From an uncultured Bacteroides sp. (GTDB taxonomy: Bacteria; Bacteroidota; Bacteroidia; Bacteroidales; Bacteroidaceae): DNA of 64,000 nt. Positions 50,760 to 59,949 of this stretch are shown piece by piece. Each line of letters begins with the position of its first letter. Position 1 is the stretch's first letter. The notes under the pieces were generated by a model that was not told where the DNA came from, did not search any database, and saw nothing but the letters and a program-made list of their open reading frames with translations. The stretch covers positions 1 through 64,000 of the forward strand of contig CAAFUN010000148.1 of the NCBI GenBank assembly GCA_900766195.1, written 5' to 3'. The position numbers were made by a program, and so were the translations under genes.

Positions 50760-51785
50760 TCAATGCATATATATATAAGCAAGTGTGCTCAGACTGATCG
50801 TTATCCATAGTAACACACCCTGAATCATTGGTCGAATTCCAACCCCTTTCAGAACATCCCGTGAAAGAGAAGCTCCGATAAAGAATAGTGTAATGGTTAG
50901 TGTTTTGCGCGCAAAATTATTAATACCCTCACCAATAACCATTCCGGTGTCCGTTGTGCTCAGCACATAGGTATTAAAAATCATGGCCAATATGAAAAAG
51001 AAAATAAACCAAGGAATACTAATCTTACGTCCTTGTTTTTTAAATAAGAATGTGGTGACCAAAGCCAATGGGATAATCCACAAAGCTCTCGTTAACTTGA
51101 TAGTGGTAGCAACTTTCAGTGCTTCTTCGCCATAAGCAGCTCCGGCACCAACTACCGAACTAGTATCGTGAATAGCTATTGCAGCCCATGTGCCAAAGTC
51201 TTGTTGCGACATATTCAGTGCATGTCCAATAGCGGGAAAAACAAACAAAGCTATTGCATTCAGAATAAATATAGTTCCCAACGAGACAGACATCTCGGCA
51301 TCATCTGCCTTCAAAACGGATCCTACTGCAGCAATAGCACTACCTCCGCATATTGCAGTACCGGAACTGATAAGATATGAGGTGTCACGATCTACCTTTA
51401 GGAGTTTGCGTCCTACCACCCATCCGATAAGCATTGTCCCCACCACAGATATAACAGTAAATTCCATTCCTTGTCGGCCGGAAGCCAGAGAAGCTTGCAG
51501 ATTCATTCCAAACCCGAGCCCTACTACAGAATATTGAAGCAGGTATTTGGAAACCCGCTTATTGAATTTAGGATGAGCTTGCCCACAAGACAGGGCATAG
51601 ATTAATCCGATAAACAAGGCTACCGGTGGAGTAACCCATGCGGAAAGAAAATGTGCACCGGGTACATAATCCAACAATAAAAAAAACGAGAGAATAACGA
51701 GAAGTGATACATAAATCGTTTTGTTTCTTCTTTGAAGAGCAGAGAGCGTTTTGCTGACAGCCATTGTCGTTTGATTTGAAGTCAT
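50760..51785 (-). CDS. YeiH-family putative sulfate exporter
   Basis: The 341-aa membrane protein has about ten hydrophobic helices and the YeiH/PSE family motifs: GLGFGMNLQASLASGRQGMEFTVISVVGTMLIGWVVGRKLLKVDRDTSYLISSGTAICGGSAIAAVGSVLKADDAEMSVSLGTIFILNAIALFVFPAIGH. TWAAIAIHDTSSVVGAGAAYGEEAL and FFIGASLSRDVLKGVGIRPMIQGVLLWI are further signatures. The family name rests on annotation; transport has been little studied. A LysR-type regulator gene is upstream, as YeiE accompanies YeiH in E. coli. ATG 51764 is an alternative start. Confidence 0.85.
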   Translation of the reverse strand: MTSNQTTMAVSKTLSALQRRNKTIYVSLLVILSFFLLLDYVPGAHFLSAWVTPPVALFIGLIYALSCGQAHPKFNKRVSKYLLQYSVVGLGFGMNLQASLASGRQGMEFTVISVVGTMLIGWVVGRKLLKVDRDTSYLISSGTAICGGSAIAAVGSVLKADDAEMSVSLGTIFILNAIALFVFPAIGHALNMSQQDFGTWAAIAIHDTSSVVGAGAAYGEEALKVATTIKLTRALWIIPLALVTTFLFKKQGRKISIPWFIFFFILAMIFNTYVLSTTDTGMVIGEGINNFARKTLTITLFFIGASLSRDVLKGVGIRPMIQGVLLWITISLSTLAYIYMH

Positions 51786-51876
51786 AATTTTTATACAATT
51801 TCAAGACTTGTCCAACTTTCATTTTATATTCGGACGAGCTTGGGATAAACAATCTTTTTTCCTTTTTTTAAGGACG

Positions 51877-51884
51877 CAAAGATA
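51877..51884 (-). promoter_or_regulatory. Promoter -7 element of the yeiH-like gene
   Basis: TATCTTTG on the minus strand, about 90 nt upstream of the start codon, between the LysR gene and yeiH. Confidence 0.5.
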
Positions 51885-51925
51885 GGCTTCTCTTTCTTTC
51901 TCTCCCAATCGTATTTATTTATGTG

Positions 51926-52828
51926 TTATAACTTATTGTTATTATGCATTGCAAATTGTATAAATTCTTGTGCAATGCCACTCTCCTGCCCCTGCAACTG
52001 TATAAAGCAAAAGTCGCGCAATAGCGGCATATCCTTTATCTCGACCACACGTAGCTTACCGGCATAAAGTTCCTTATTAACCGATCGTATGGATACAATG
52101 CCCAAACAATCGGTATGTTCAAGAAACAATTTAATACTTTCCGTGCTACCAAGATACATCAGCACGCGAAGAGCAGATAACTTTATATTATGTTCTAAAA
52201 GAGCTTTTTCCACCACATCCAGTGTACCCGAACCTCTTTCACGAAGCACAAGAGGCAAATGCAACAAGTCATCTGGAGTGATTTCTTCGCCAATAGGCAG
52301 TTTACATCCTGTCCGTGTAACCGCCACTAACTCATCATTTAAAAAAGTGGAATATTTCAAATTGGGTTGACGGATTACTCCTTCCACAAGTCCCAAATCA
52401 ATGCGGTGCTCCTGAAGCGCAGCTTCTATCTCACGTGAATTACCATTCAGCAAAGATAAATTGACCTGAGGAAACTTATTGATAAACGAGGCAAGAAGTG
52501 GAGGCAGCACATATTGGGCAATAGTAGTACTGGCACCAAGTCGGAGCTCTCCTGTATAATTGTTGTTCAACAAGTGCATTTCGTATTCCAAACGCTTATA
52601 ATCATCAAGAATACGCTCGCTATGCTCCAACAATAACTTTCCGGAATCTGTCAGACTGATCTTTCCACCTTGTCTATCAAACAAACGTGTTTCATAGAGT
52701 ACTTCCAACTCATGTATGTGCTTAGTTATGGCAGGCTGACTAATGAATAATTCATGAGAAGCTTTTGTGAAACTAAGATTCTCTGCTACAGAACGGAATA
52801 CTTTTAAGCGAAAATCGGACATTGACAT
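51926..52828 (-). CDS. LysR-family transcriptional regulator (YeiE/CysB-like context)
   Basis: The 300-aa protein has the N-terminal LysR helix-turn-helix (RLKVFRSVAENLSFTKASHELFISQPAITKHIHELEVLYETRLFDRQGGKISLTDSGKLLLEHSERILDDY) and a periplasmic-binding-like effector domain (LRLGASTTIAQYVLPPLLASFINKFPQVNLSLLNGNSREIEAALQEHRIDLGLVEG; LVLRERGSGTLDVVEKALLEH). Its sequence style and position next to yeiH are like YeiE. It starts 4 nt after the upstream unknown gene, so the two are co-transcribed. Confidence 0.87.
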   Translation of the reverse strand: MSMSDFRLKVFRSVAENLSFTKASHELFISQPAITKHIHELEVLYETRLFDRQGGKISLTDSGKLLLEHSERILDDYKRLEYEMHLLNNNYTGELRLGASTTIAQYVLPPLLASFINKFPQVNLSLLNGNSREIEAALQEHRIDLGLVEGVIRQPNLKYSTFLNDELVAVTRTGCKLPIGEEITPDDLLHLPLVLRERGSGTLDVVEKALLEHNIKLSALRVLMYLGSTESIKLFLEHTDCLGIVSIRSVNKELYAGKLRVVEIKDMPLLRDFCFIQLQGQESGIAQEFIQFAMHNNNKL

Positions 52829-52832
52829 TTTT

Positions 52833-53441
52833 TTAGTGGATAAGATCTAAATCTTCACTACGAATACCTAATGCATGCATTAAGGAATAAATGAGTATCT
52901 CGCCTTTATATCCGGGAGTATTTCCTGGTTTCACAGAGAAAAAGCGCACAATATTTTTGGGGCTTTCCGGTGCTATGAATTGTTTGGCGTTTTCAAGCAA
53001 GATGCTCAGTCGTTCACCATACTCATCGTCTGAAGGCACTACAACTACTCGCTTCACGTCTTTAGAATTGAGTATAATTTGCAATAAATCCAAGTATACG
53101 CTTTCTCGTGAAGTAAGTCCTTCAGAAGAAATTGCAGAAATAATAAACTCTCCAAACTGATTTCTGCATCCCCAGCCATCCAAAGCCTTAAGATTTGCAG
53201 ACTTAAAATGTTCTAAATTCACATCATCACTATCAGATACAAATAATATCTGTGTTTTATGTCCACCATCACGAAGACCGGCATCTAAAGCCAAGTCTAC
53301 AATCCAGGTTTCCAAGTCAATCTTATTCAGATTGCGATGAAGGGTATTCTCTAGAAAACACAATAAATTTGTAACCGTCTGATTGAGGGCTTCAACATCA
53401 ACAATAATGATGTTCTCGGCAAGTTTTATGTCTTCCGCCAT
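52833..53441 (-). CDS. Conserved Bacteroidales protein of unknown function
   Basis: From ATG 53441 the protein has 202 aa (ATG 53447 is an alternative). It looks like a soluble alpha/beta protein: ENIIIVDVEALNQTVTNLLCFLENTLHRNLNKIDLETWIVDLALDAGLRDGGHKTQILFVSDSDDVNLEHF gives a strand with an acidic end, helices, then a second strand. KRVVVVPSDDEYGERLSILLENAKQF follows. No catalytic pattern is evident. It lies directly upstream of the LysR gene with a 4-nt gap, so it may be a partner in regulation. I do not recognise a named family with certainty. Confidence 0.6.
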   Translation of the reverse strand: MAEDIKLAENIIIVDVEALNQTVTNLLCFLENTLHRNLNKIDLETWIVDLALDAGLRDGGHKTQILFVSDSDDVNLEHFKSANLKALDGWGCRNQFGEFIISAISSEGLTSRESVYLDLLQIILNSKDVKRVVVVPSDDEYGERLSILLENAKQFIAPESPKNIVRFFSVKPGNTPGYKGEILIYSLMHALGIRSEDLDLIH

Positions 53442-53520
53442 AAACATTCTTTTTTTGTTCAGGGCATAAAGATACAATAAAGCTGCCGAGTAACACTCAA
53501 TAGAGGCGCGAAATAAACAA

Positions 53521-56214
53521 TTACTTCAACAACTTGATTTCATTCATCAGTTGCTCACCTAAACCAATAGTATATCCTTGCGACTTAAATATGATGTCAT
53601 TATTTGTATTCGCTATAATAAAAATAGGAAGCAACGTTCCGTTTTGAAGTTTCAACGCTTTTGCCAATTCTTTTTGTATAGTTCCATTCTCATCAATGCC
53701 ATAACTAATGGTAGAAGGTAGCCCGGGGAAGTCCGATGCACGGAACTTCTTACTCTGCTCTTTATCATGGAAAAGCAAGATAATACGCTGTCCCCACTTT
53801 TCAAAGTCTGAACTCAAAGTGGCAATGTCACGTAAGGCATGGTTAGTAGGTTCTTGTCCAGGTCCTAATATAGCCAACACATAATATCCACCTCTGCTAC
53901 ATCCACAATGATTCATAATGGTTTCAAGCTTACCATTGTTTAGTGACAAGAATGATAATTCAGTATTCAATTGCCCAATAACCTCAATCTGATTGTTCGC
54001 TTTCTCTCTTATGGTGAGGTCTACATCTGTAGTCTTACCTTCTTCAATGGTAAAGAAAGATACTTGTGAAAGTACACTCCCATCACTTTGACGCAAACCG
54101 GAAACTAACATGTAATAACCAATATCAAGTTTTACACCATCCTTAAACTGACGCTCCCAGCTGGTACCACCTCCCATATCTACATTTCCTTCCTCATAAT
54201 TGAGAAGATTGAAAGTACCCTTATCAAATTTAGACAACGTAAAGTGTGTGTAATATTTAGGGTTAGGAATCCCTGACGATTCATTATACTTTAAGACTAA
54301 AGTACCTGTAGCCGAAGCTGATACTTTTGATGTTTCAAAATCCACATCTAGAATCAGTCCGTTTACCTGCTTGCCTACCACTTCATAGTACTGCATCTTC
54401 CCTGTGACTTCGTCAATCCATGCCGGGATACCAAGGCTTCTTGCCACTGCAACGAAAAAGATATCACGCGACTTTTTATCTGCTACCCGTGCCTTCCACA
54501 CTCCTGTAGGAGAGATAACAACGTTCTGATAGTTCAACGAATTATTAATGGTAATATGCTCCTTACACCATTCCACCAGCTTTTTCGGATCTTGCTTAAA
54601 TACTTTCTGATCAGCAATTGGTATAGCTGTTTTAAAGAACTTCTTGTAAGGTAAGATCATCTCATTAGCAACCCGCGGATTCATGATACATGTATTGAAT
54701 AGCAATACATCGGTAATATCCAAAGGAGTATTGTAAAGATGGTCATTCAACACCTCCAAGGACACATCTCTCAAGTCTTTTTCGGATATAACAGACAATA
54801 GATTTAATGCCTTAGTAATCTCCTTTTTCTTCTTGGCAGTAAGCAGATATTCTGTCAACGTCTTCCAATTGCCCCTAGAGGCGACAAGAAAAGCTGAAGT
54901 ACGTTCCGGCAATGCATTCTGTTTCACAAACTCCTCAGCTTTGGTCTTATCCATAAATGTGGCCACATAAGCATTGCGAATAGAGTCTTCGTGAGCCAAT
55001 CGTCTATTGTTTTCAGCTCGCTGTTCAGGAGTAACTTCGGGAATATTAGGACCTTCAGCAGGCGGAACAATATCCAATGGAATGGAGTATGTTTCACCAC
55101 TCTTTTTATCCAAGCTAATCTTCACTTGTTCTTCCTTACCGAAAGACACCTTTGAATAGCCAAACGCTCCATCTTTTGAAGCCCAGACCAACATATCTCC
55201 CCTGCCGGCACTCAGCCAAGTAGTTCCGGCCTTATCAGTATAACGTGTAGCTACAGTATAAAACTCAGCATAATTGTATATTTTAAACTCAACTTTAGCA
55301 TTCTCCACAGGTTTCCCACTACGATCGGTTACCGTGATGTAAGTTTTCCCCACAGGGGCATAATTTTGAATCAGATTGATTTCAGTATAAGTGGGAGTCT
55401 GCAACATAACATCCTCCTTACCTTCGTAGCGTCCGGTTACTTTAGAGTGCATCAGCATGCCACGACTTGCAGCCGTATTAAACCATCCCAGATTGAGAAC
55501 AGGCTCGGGCTCACAAGCTCCAAGAAAATACCATTTGCCATCTACCCATGCTTCCACCCAAGCATGATTATCATCAGTATGTGCCCAGCGGGGAGTATAC
55601 ACCTGACGAGCCGGAATGCCCACCGAACGTAAAGCCGCAACGGTAAAAGTTGACTCCTCGCCACAACGCCCGTAAGCTGTTCTTACAGATGCAAGCGGTG
55701 AGCTGGTGCGCGCATCACTTGGAGTATAAACCACTTTCTCATGACACCAATGATTGACTTCCAATACAGCGTCATACAAGCTCAGGTTCTTTACACGATT
55801 CTTTAACTCGGAGAAGAAAACCTTACGTGAATCATCCAGGTTTTCATTATTGACACGTATCGGCAAAACGAAATGACGAAATACATCCTCAGGAATTCTA
55901 CTTCCCCATGACATTTCCGTTTTGATCTGCCTTGAAAGGCGAACATTATTTAAATAATACTCTCCAGAATAATCTGTGATATCTCCCATAGGCATATAAG
56001 CATATAGAAACATCAAAGCTTCCTGTTCATAAGGAGAAAGTTTTTGCTGGAATATCTTAAAAAGATCACCATTCGGCAATTGTTTCTCTTTTAATTCGAA
56101 ATCCTGTTTTACCTGTTTTCTATAAGCCTCATCATTAATAAAGTGCTCATTTCCGTAAGAGAACTGGCTAAAAAAAAGGAAAAACAGACAAAATGAATAA
56201 AATAATTTCTTCAT
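53521..56214 (-). CDS. Secreted transglutaminase-like domain protein
   Basis: I choose ATG 56214 (897 aa), where a signal peptide begins (MKKLFYSFCLFFLFFSQFSYG). A transglutaminase-like domain lies at about 130-250: YGRCGEESTFTVAALRSVGIPARQVYTPRWAHTDDNHAWVEAWVDGKWYFLGACEPEP contains the Cys, His and Asp/Glu triad pattern. A carboxypeptidase-regulatory-like segment (about 285-370) follows. A second, degenerate transglutaminase-like region lies near 590-650 (DIFFVAVARSLGIPAWIDEVTGKMQYYEV). A C-terminal region resembles a thioredoxin-like fold (GGYYVLAILGPGQEPTNHALRDIATLSSDFEKWGQRIILLF). It is last in the fucosidase PUL and may act as a protease or amidase on glycopeptides; that is inference. 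Confidence 0.78.
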   Translation of the reverse strand: MKKLFYSFCLFFLFFSQFSYGNEHFINDEAYRKQVKQDFELKEKQLPNGDLFKIFQQKLSPYEQEALMFLYAYMPMGDITDYSGEYYLNNVRLSRQIKTEMSWGSRIPEDVFRHFVLPIRVNNENLDDSRKVFFSELKNRVKNLSLYDAVLEVNHWCHEKVVYTPSDARTSSPLASVRTAYGRCGEESTFTVAALRSVGIPARQVYTPRWAHTDDNHAWVEAWVDGKWYFLGACEPEPVLNLGWFNTAASRGMLMHSKVTGRYEGKEDVMLQTPTYTEINLIQNYAPVGKTYITVTDRSGKPVENAKVEFKIYNYAEFYTVATRYTDKAGTTWLSAGRGDMLVWASKDGAFGYSKVSFGKEEQVKISLDKKSGETYSIPLDIVPPAEGPNIPEVTPEQRAENNRRLAHEDSIRNAYVATFMDKTKAEEFVKQNALPERTSAFLVASRGNWKTLTEYLLTAKKKKEITKALNLLSVISEKDLRDVSLEVLNDHLYNTPLDITDVLLFNTCIMNPRVANEMILPYKKFFKTAIPIADQKVFKQDPKKLVEWCKEHITINNSLNYQNVVISPTGVWKARVADKKSRDIFFVAVARSLGIPAWIDEVTGKMQYYEVVGKQVNGLILDVDFETSKVSASATGTLVLKYNESSGIPNPKYYTHFTLSKFDKGTFNLLNYEEGNVDMGGGTSWERQFKDGVKLDIGYYMLVSGLRQSDGSVLSQVSFFTIEEGKTTDVDLTIREKANNQIEVIGQLNTELSFLSLNNGKLETIMNHCGCSRGGYYVLAILGPGQEPTNHALRDIATLSSDFEKWGQRIILLFHDKEQSKKFRASDFPGLPSTISYGIDENGTIQKELAKALKLQNGTLLPIFIIANTNNDIIFKSQGYTIGLGEQLMNEIKLLK

Positions 56215-56346
56215 AATCTCATTATATATTAGAATTTGCACTGAACTATATTTCTCGTAAAACACTTCAACTTATGCACACGTATGCAGCTCTTTAATAC
56301 GTGTCAGATGCATTCCAATAAAGAAGCAACGCAATATACCTATTAA

Positions 56347-58233
56347 TCAATAACTAACGGTCGTTGTTGCAGAAGTATTTACGTCATCAATATAATAAAT
56401 AGCTTTTTTTACGGGGATATCTGCGTTGACTAATGGAGGAGCAGGATCTTGATTTGGCGTTTTCCTATCGGGATAGTTTCTATAATCACCCGTTCTGAAG
56501 GATAAACGCTCCACCGTTTTTACTGCATGGATAAAAGGCTCAGACTTGAGTTTATCTTCTCCATTAATTTTTATGTTGTACTTGCCTAAGCCTTCAGTAG
56601 ATAGATTTATAGCCATATCATACCATCTATTGTCATCATAAGCTCCAATCTTTTTCTTTGAATCGCCAGTATATACCAGTATATTACCCTCTTCAAAAAT
56701 AAGACGTACAGCACTGCTACCACCTCTGTCTGTTACATCAACTTGAAAAGTACCGTTGTCTGTCTGCGCAGCATATATCTTAAAGTGTATATTAACCTTA
56801 TCACATGGCTTAAATACCCGAATGGCACGTGCATAATCATAAGGATCCTGATCTTCAAATTTCAAACTCTTATTCTTATCTGAAGGAAAGTTTGCTACGC
56901 TAACTTTCGCCCAAACGGGAGAATAAATATTCCAATAGGGAACAATACCTCCCTCCTTCAACGCATCGAATTTATCACTCACCTGGCTATCAGTATGCAC
57001 TTTTATGGGCAAAGGAATACGGCTAATCCATATATCCTCTTTATTCACACTGTAAGTCAGCCACATATCATTTCCCGAAGGGGTTCCTTCTCCCTCAGCG
57101 ATTCCGCGCATATAATTGGGTCCGAAATCTTTGCAATCTCCATAGAATCTTCGTGGTGGAACTTCTCCATGAACAACTCCCATATTATCGAATAAAATAC
57201 CATCTTCACCACTTATCACAGTAAGCGGATAACGGTATTGCTGCGTTTCAATAGGATTATAGCACATGGCATAACGCCCATCCTTAGTACGTTGTCCCCA
57301 GTTTTTGCCACCAGCCATAATGAGTGTTGGCATTCTCCTTGGAGCAGACCAAGTTTGTCCGTTATCGGGAGATAAAGCAGCAAACGACTTCTTCCATAAC
57401 CCTACGACCTGCCCGTCTTTTCTGTGATAATAAGACAAAGCCTGCACCACATTGATGGAATCCTTCAAATTATAGAAGCCGTCAATACCTCTATCCTCAT
57501 CCACCCATTGCAATGTTTTCAACTTATCAGCCAATAGTGCATCACAAGCTTTCACAAAACCATTATCCTTTGACTTTTTATAAAACGGATAAGACGTATT
57601 GCTTTCATTCCATTGCGCCTGACTTTCATAGCGCACAAAATAGATTGGTCCGAAAGTGCCATCTTTATAAGCCTCTCTAACCACACGACCAATACCTCCC
57701 TTTTGAAAAGGATCATACGAATGTCCATAGAAAGCAACAACCAGTAAACGTCCATCGGGAGCAGTATAAAAGCCCATCCGCTGATGCATGATGTAGCCTT
57801 TGTATCCTTCGGGGATTTTCACTCCATCAGGTGCTTTATACGGAGGAAATATTTCAAAGGGTTTACTCCATGTGCGCCCGTCTTTGGAGGTTACAAGCAG
57901 TGTGTGCCCCGGTGCTTCATGCTCATTAACAGGATTACTCAGATATTCTAAGTAAAAGGTATTATTCCAGTAGGTCAGATTAGGAGCATGATTGTATGTC
58001 CATCCAAAATGGTCTGCATATTCAGGATGAGTACGATTAGCCCTCATCACTTGAATATTTTCTACTCCGATGGCATAGGGTAAGGCACCGTCATGATAAT
58101 TAGGATTAGCAACTTCACGACCGATGTATCTCACGGGTTCAACCTCTGTTCCCGTCTGCCCCCACATTGCTGCAACGGGCATTAATAGTAAACAGAAAAA
58201 CAGGCTCTTACTATAACAACTTCTATTCATCAA
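56347..58233 (-). CDS. Secreted sialidase-fold (BNR/beta-propeller) carbohydrate enzyme
   Basis: The 628-aa protein has a signal peptide (SKSLFFCLLLMPVAAMWGQ) and a predicted beta-propeller: HTLLVTSKDGRTWSKPFEIFPP and KSFAALSPDNGQTWSAPRRMPTLIMAGGKNWGQRTKDGRYAMCYNP contain BNR-like S/T-x-D-x-G-x-T-W motifs. A C-terminal beta-sandwich (about 470-628, HFKIYAAQTDNGTFQVDVTDRGG..LIFEEGNILVYTG) may bind glycans. The family resembles Bacteroides propellers known as rhamnosidases/rhamnogalacturonan or arabinogalactan lyases (GH145/PL27 type), but I cannot confirm it. It follows the fucosidase gene by 52 nt. Confidence 0.6.
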   Translation of the reverse strand: MMNRSCYSKSLFFCLLLMPVAAMWGQTGTEVEPVRYIGREVANPNYHDGALPYAIGVENIQVMRANRTHPEYADHFGWTYNHAPNLTYWNNTFYLEYLSNPVNEHEAPGHTLLVTSKDGRTWSKPFEIFPPYKAPDGVKIPEGYKGYIMHQRMGFYTAPDGRLLVVAFYGHSYDPFQKGGIGRVVREAYKDGTFGPIYFVRYESQAQWNESNTSYPFYKKSKDNGFVKACDALLADKLKTLQWVDEDRGIDGFYNLKDSINVVQALSYYHRKDGQVVGLWKKSFAALSPDNGQTWSAPRRMPTLIMAGGKNWGQRTKDGRYAMCYNPIETQQYRYPLTVISGEDGILFDNMGVVHGEVPPRRFYGDCKDFGPNYMRGIAEGEGTPSGNDMWLTYSVNKEDIWISRIPLPIKVHTDSQVSDKFDALKEGGIVPYWNIYSPVWAKVSVANFPSDKNKSLKFEDQDPYDYARAIRVFKPCDKVNIHFKIYAAQTDNGTFQVDVTDRGGSSAVRLIFEEGNILVYTGDSKKKIGAYDDNRWYDMAINLSTEGLGKYNIKINGEDKLKSEPFIHAVKTVERLSFRTGDYRNYPDRKTPNQDPAPPLVNADIPVKKAIYYIDDVNTSATTTVSY

Positions 58234-58285
58234 TCTATAAATTTATGATATAGGCGATAATCTGTCGCACATACCACTTCTATTC

Positions 58286-59686
58286 CTAACGCTTTACCTC
58301 CAATTGAAAGGCTAAAGATTCCGCACTTCCGGCTATTTTTTTAGGTAAATAAACCGTCACCTTGTTGCCATCTGCCATCCATTTCACAGATTGTCCGGAT
58401 GCCAATAACTTTATCTTTGAATGTTTGGCAGGAATATTGCCTTCCCACTCAATAGTAGCAGGTACTTTCTCTCCTTCAGGCAAAGCATAGAGTGCATAAA
58501 GTGTCTTTCCATTTTTGTCAGCAGTAAACCACACATTACCTGAATGATAATCCGGAGTGATACGCGTATTATAAATAGCTTTGCCATTTTTCTGTATCCA
58601 ATTGCCTATCTGCTGTAAACGCTCAACGCTTGATTGTTCGATAAGACCTTCAGCTGTAGGCCCTACTCCAAGAAGTAGGTTACCGCCTTTAGCCACAACT
58701 TCCATAAGCATGGTAATAATTTGATTAGGTGTCTTATATTTAGGATTCTTCACCCATCCCCAATCTGTAGTTAAAGTCACACAACTCTCCCAAGGATAAG
58801 GAAGCTGCGTCTCGGGAATCTTCTGTTCAGGAGTCTGATAATTTTCATATTTGCCATGTATAGTTCTGTCCACCACAAGTAATCCCGGTTGTTTTTCTCT
58901 TGCCATTTCGGCAATTCCCGGCATATCAATATCCTGATTATTCTCGGCAGCCACCCAGCCACCGTCCAGCCAAAGAATATCAATAGCACCATAATTGTTC
59001 ATCAGCTCCCCTATTTGATTATGGGTGAATGTCTTGAAGGCCTCCCACCGTTCAGGATGCCGTTCTATTTTATAGTTTACATTACGGTTTGCAGTGGCAA
59101 AGTAGTCCCACCAATAATCCTGACTATGCCAGTCCGGTTTAGAGAAGTAAGCTCCAATCATAAAACCATCTTTGCGGAACGCATCAAACACATATTTGGC
59201 AACATCCGCCTTCGGATTGGTTTTGAAAGGTCCCTTCGCTATGGAAAAATCGGTATATTTACTATCAAACATACAGAATCCATCATGATGTTTCGTTGTG
59301 AAAACGACATATTTCATGCCAGCCTGCTTCATCACATCCGCCCATTGCTGTGGATCAAATTTTGTAGGATTAAACTTTTTGCTCAATCCGTTCCAGTACC
59401 AGTCTTTAAATTCCTGATAATTCTCATGACCATAGCGCGAGATCCAGTCATTGTCTTCCGAGCACAATGCCCACGACTCCACAATACCTGGCACAGCATA
59501 CAAGCCCCAATGGAAGATTACTCCGAACTTTAAATCACGCCAGTGATCCAGTTTATCCAATACTAACTTGTCGGTGGGCCACTCATAGATAGAAGATTGT
59601 TTATGCACAAAAGTGTCTTGAGCCTTGATTTTTGTCGATAGTAAGGACAAAACAATAGCAGATAGAAAAACAAACAGTCGTTTCAT
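58286..59686 (-). CDS. GH29 alpha-L-fucosidase
   Basis: The 466-aa protein has a signal peptide (MKRLFVFLSAIVLSLLSTKIKAQ) and the GH29 fold: FGVIFHWGLYAVPGIVESWAL, GMKYVVFTTKHHDGFCMFDSKYTDFSI and LWLDGGWV, in which the Asp is the nucleophile. WESCVTLTTDWGW and LLLGVGPTAEGLIE are further family motifs. A C-terminal beta-sandwich (about 375-466) completes it. It removes alpha-L-fucose from plant or host glycans. A strong double hairpin (59851-59927) separates it from the upstream PUL lipoprotein gene. Confidence 0.93.
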   Translation of the reverse strand: MKRLFVFLSAIVLSLLSTKIKAQDTFVHKQSSIYEWPTDKLVLDKLDHWRDLKFGVIFHWGLYAVPGIVESWALCSEDNDWISRYGHENYQEFKDWYWNGLSKKFNPTKFDPQQWADVMKQAGMKYVVFTTKHHDGFCMFDSKYTDFSIAKGPFKTNPKADVAKYVFDAFRKDGFMIGAYFSKPDWHSQDYWWDYFATANRNVNYKIERHPERWEAFKTFTHNQIGELMNNYGAIDILWLDGGWVAAENNQDIDMPGIAEMAREKQPGLLVVDRTIHGKYENYQTPEQKIPETQLPYPWESCVTLTTDWGWVKNPKYKTPNQIITMLMEVVAKGGNLLLGVGPTAEGLIEQSSVERLQQIGNWIQKNGKAIYNTRITPDYHSGNVWFTADKNGKTLYALYALPEGEKVPATIEWEGNIPAKHSKIKLLASGQSVKWMADGNKVTVYLPKKIAGSAESLAFQLEVKR

Positions 59687-59850
59687 TTTTTCAGTATTAT
59701 TTCAATGCGTTATACCTTAATATAAAGACGTTTTGTCTAAACTTCATGTCATGAATAATTCTTAACATTTCTCTTTATATTCAATTTGAATAATAAATAG
59801 AAAGTAGTTATTTCACTTATTCTTTTTCCTTTCAAAATACTAACCGAGGC

Positions 59851-59927
59851 TTAATTTCCAAATTTTAGTACTTACGCACTAAAATTTGAAAATTAAGTAT
59901 GTATGGAACTTTCATCCCATACATACT
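59851..59927 (-). repeat. Two back-to-back hairpins inside the PUL
   Basis: The first (59851-59896) is a 19-bp stem with one mismatch, TTAATTT-c-CAAATTTTAGT paired with its complement around an 8-nt loop. The second (59896-59927) is the 11-bp stem AGTATGTATGG/CCATACATACT with a 10-nt loop. They lie just after the lipoprotein gene and 165 nt upstream of the GH29 start. Confidence 0.75.
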
Positions 59928-59949
59928 ATTTCAAGAATGCAAGAAAATA

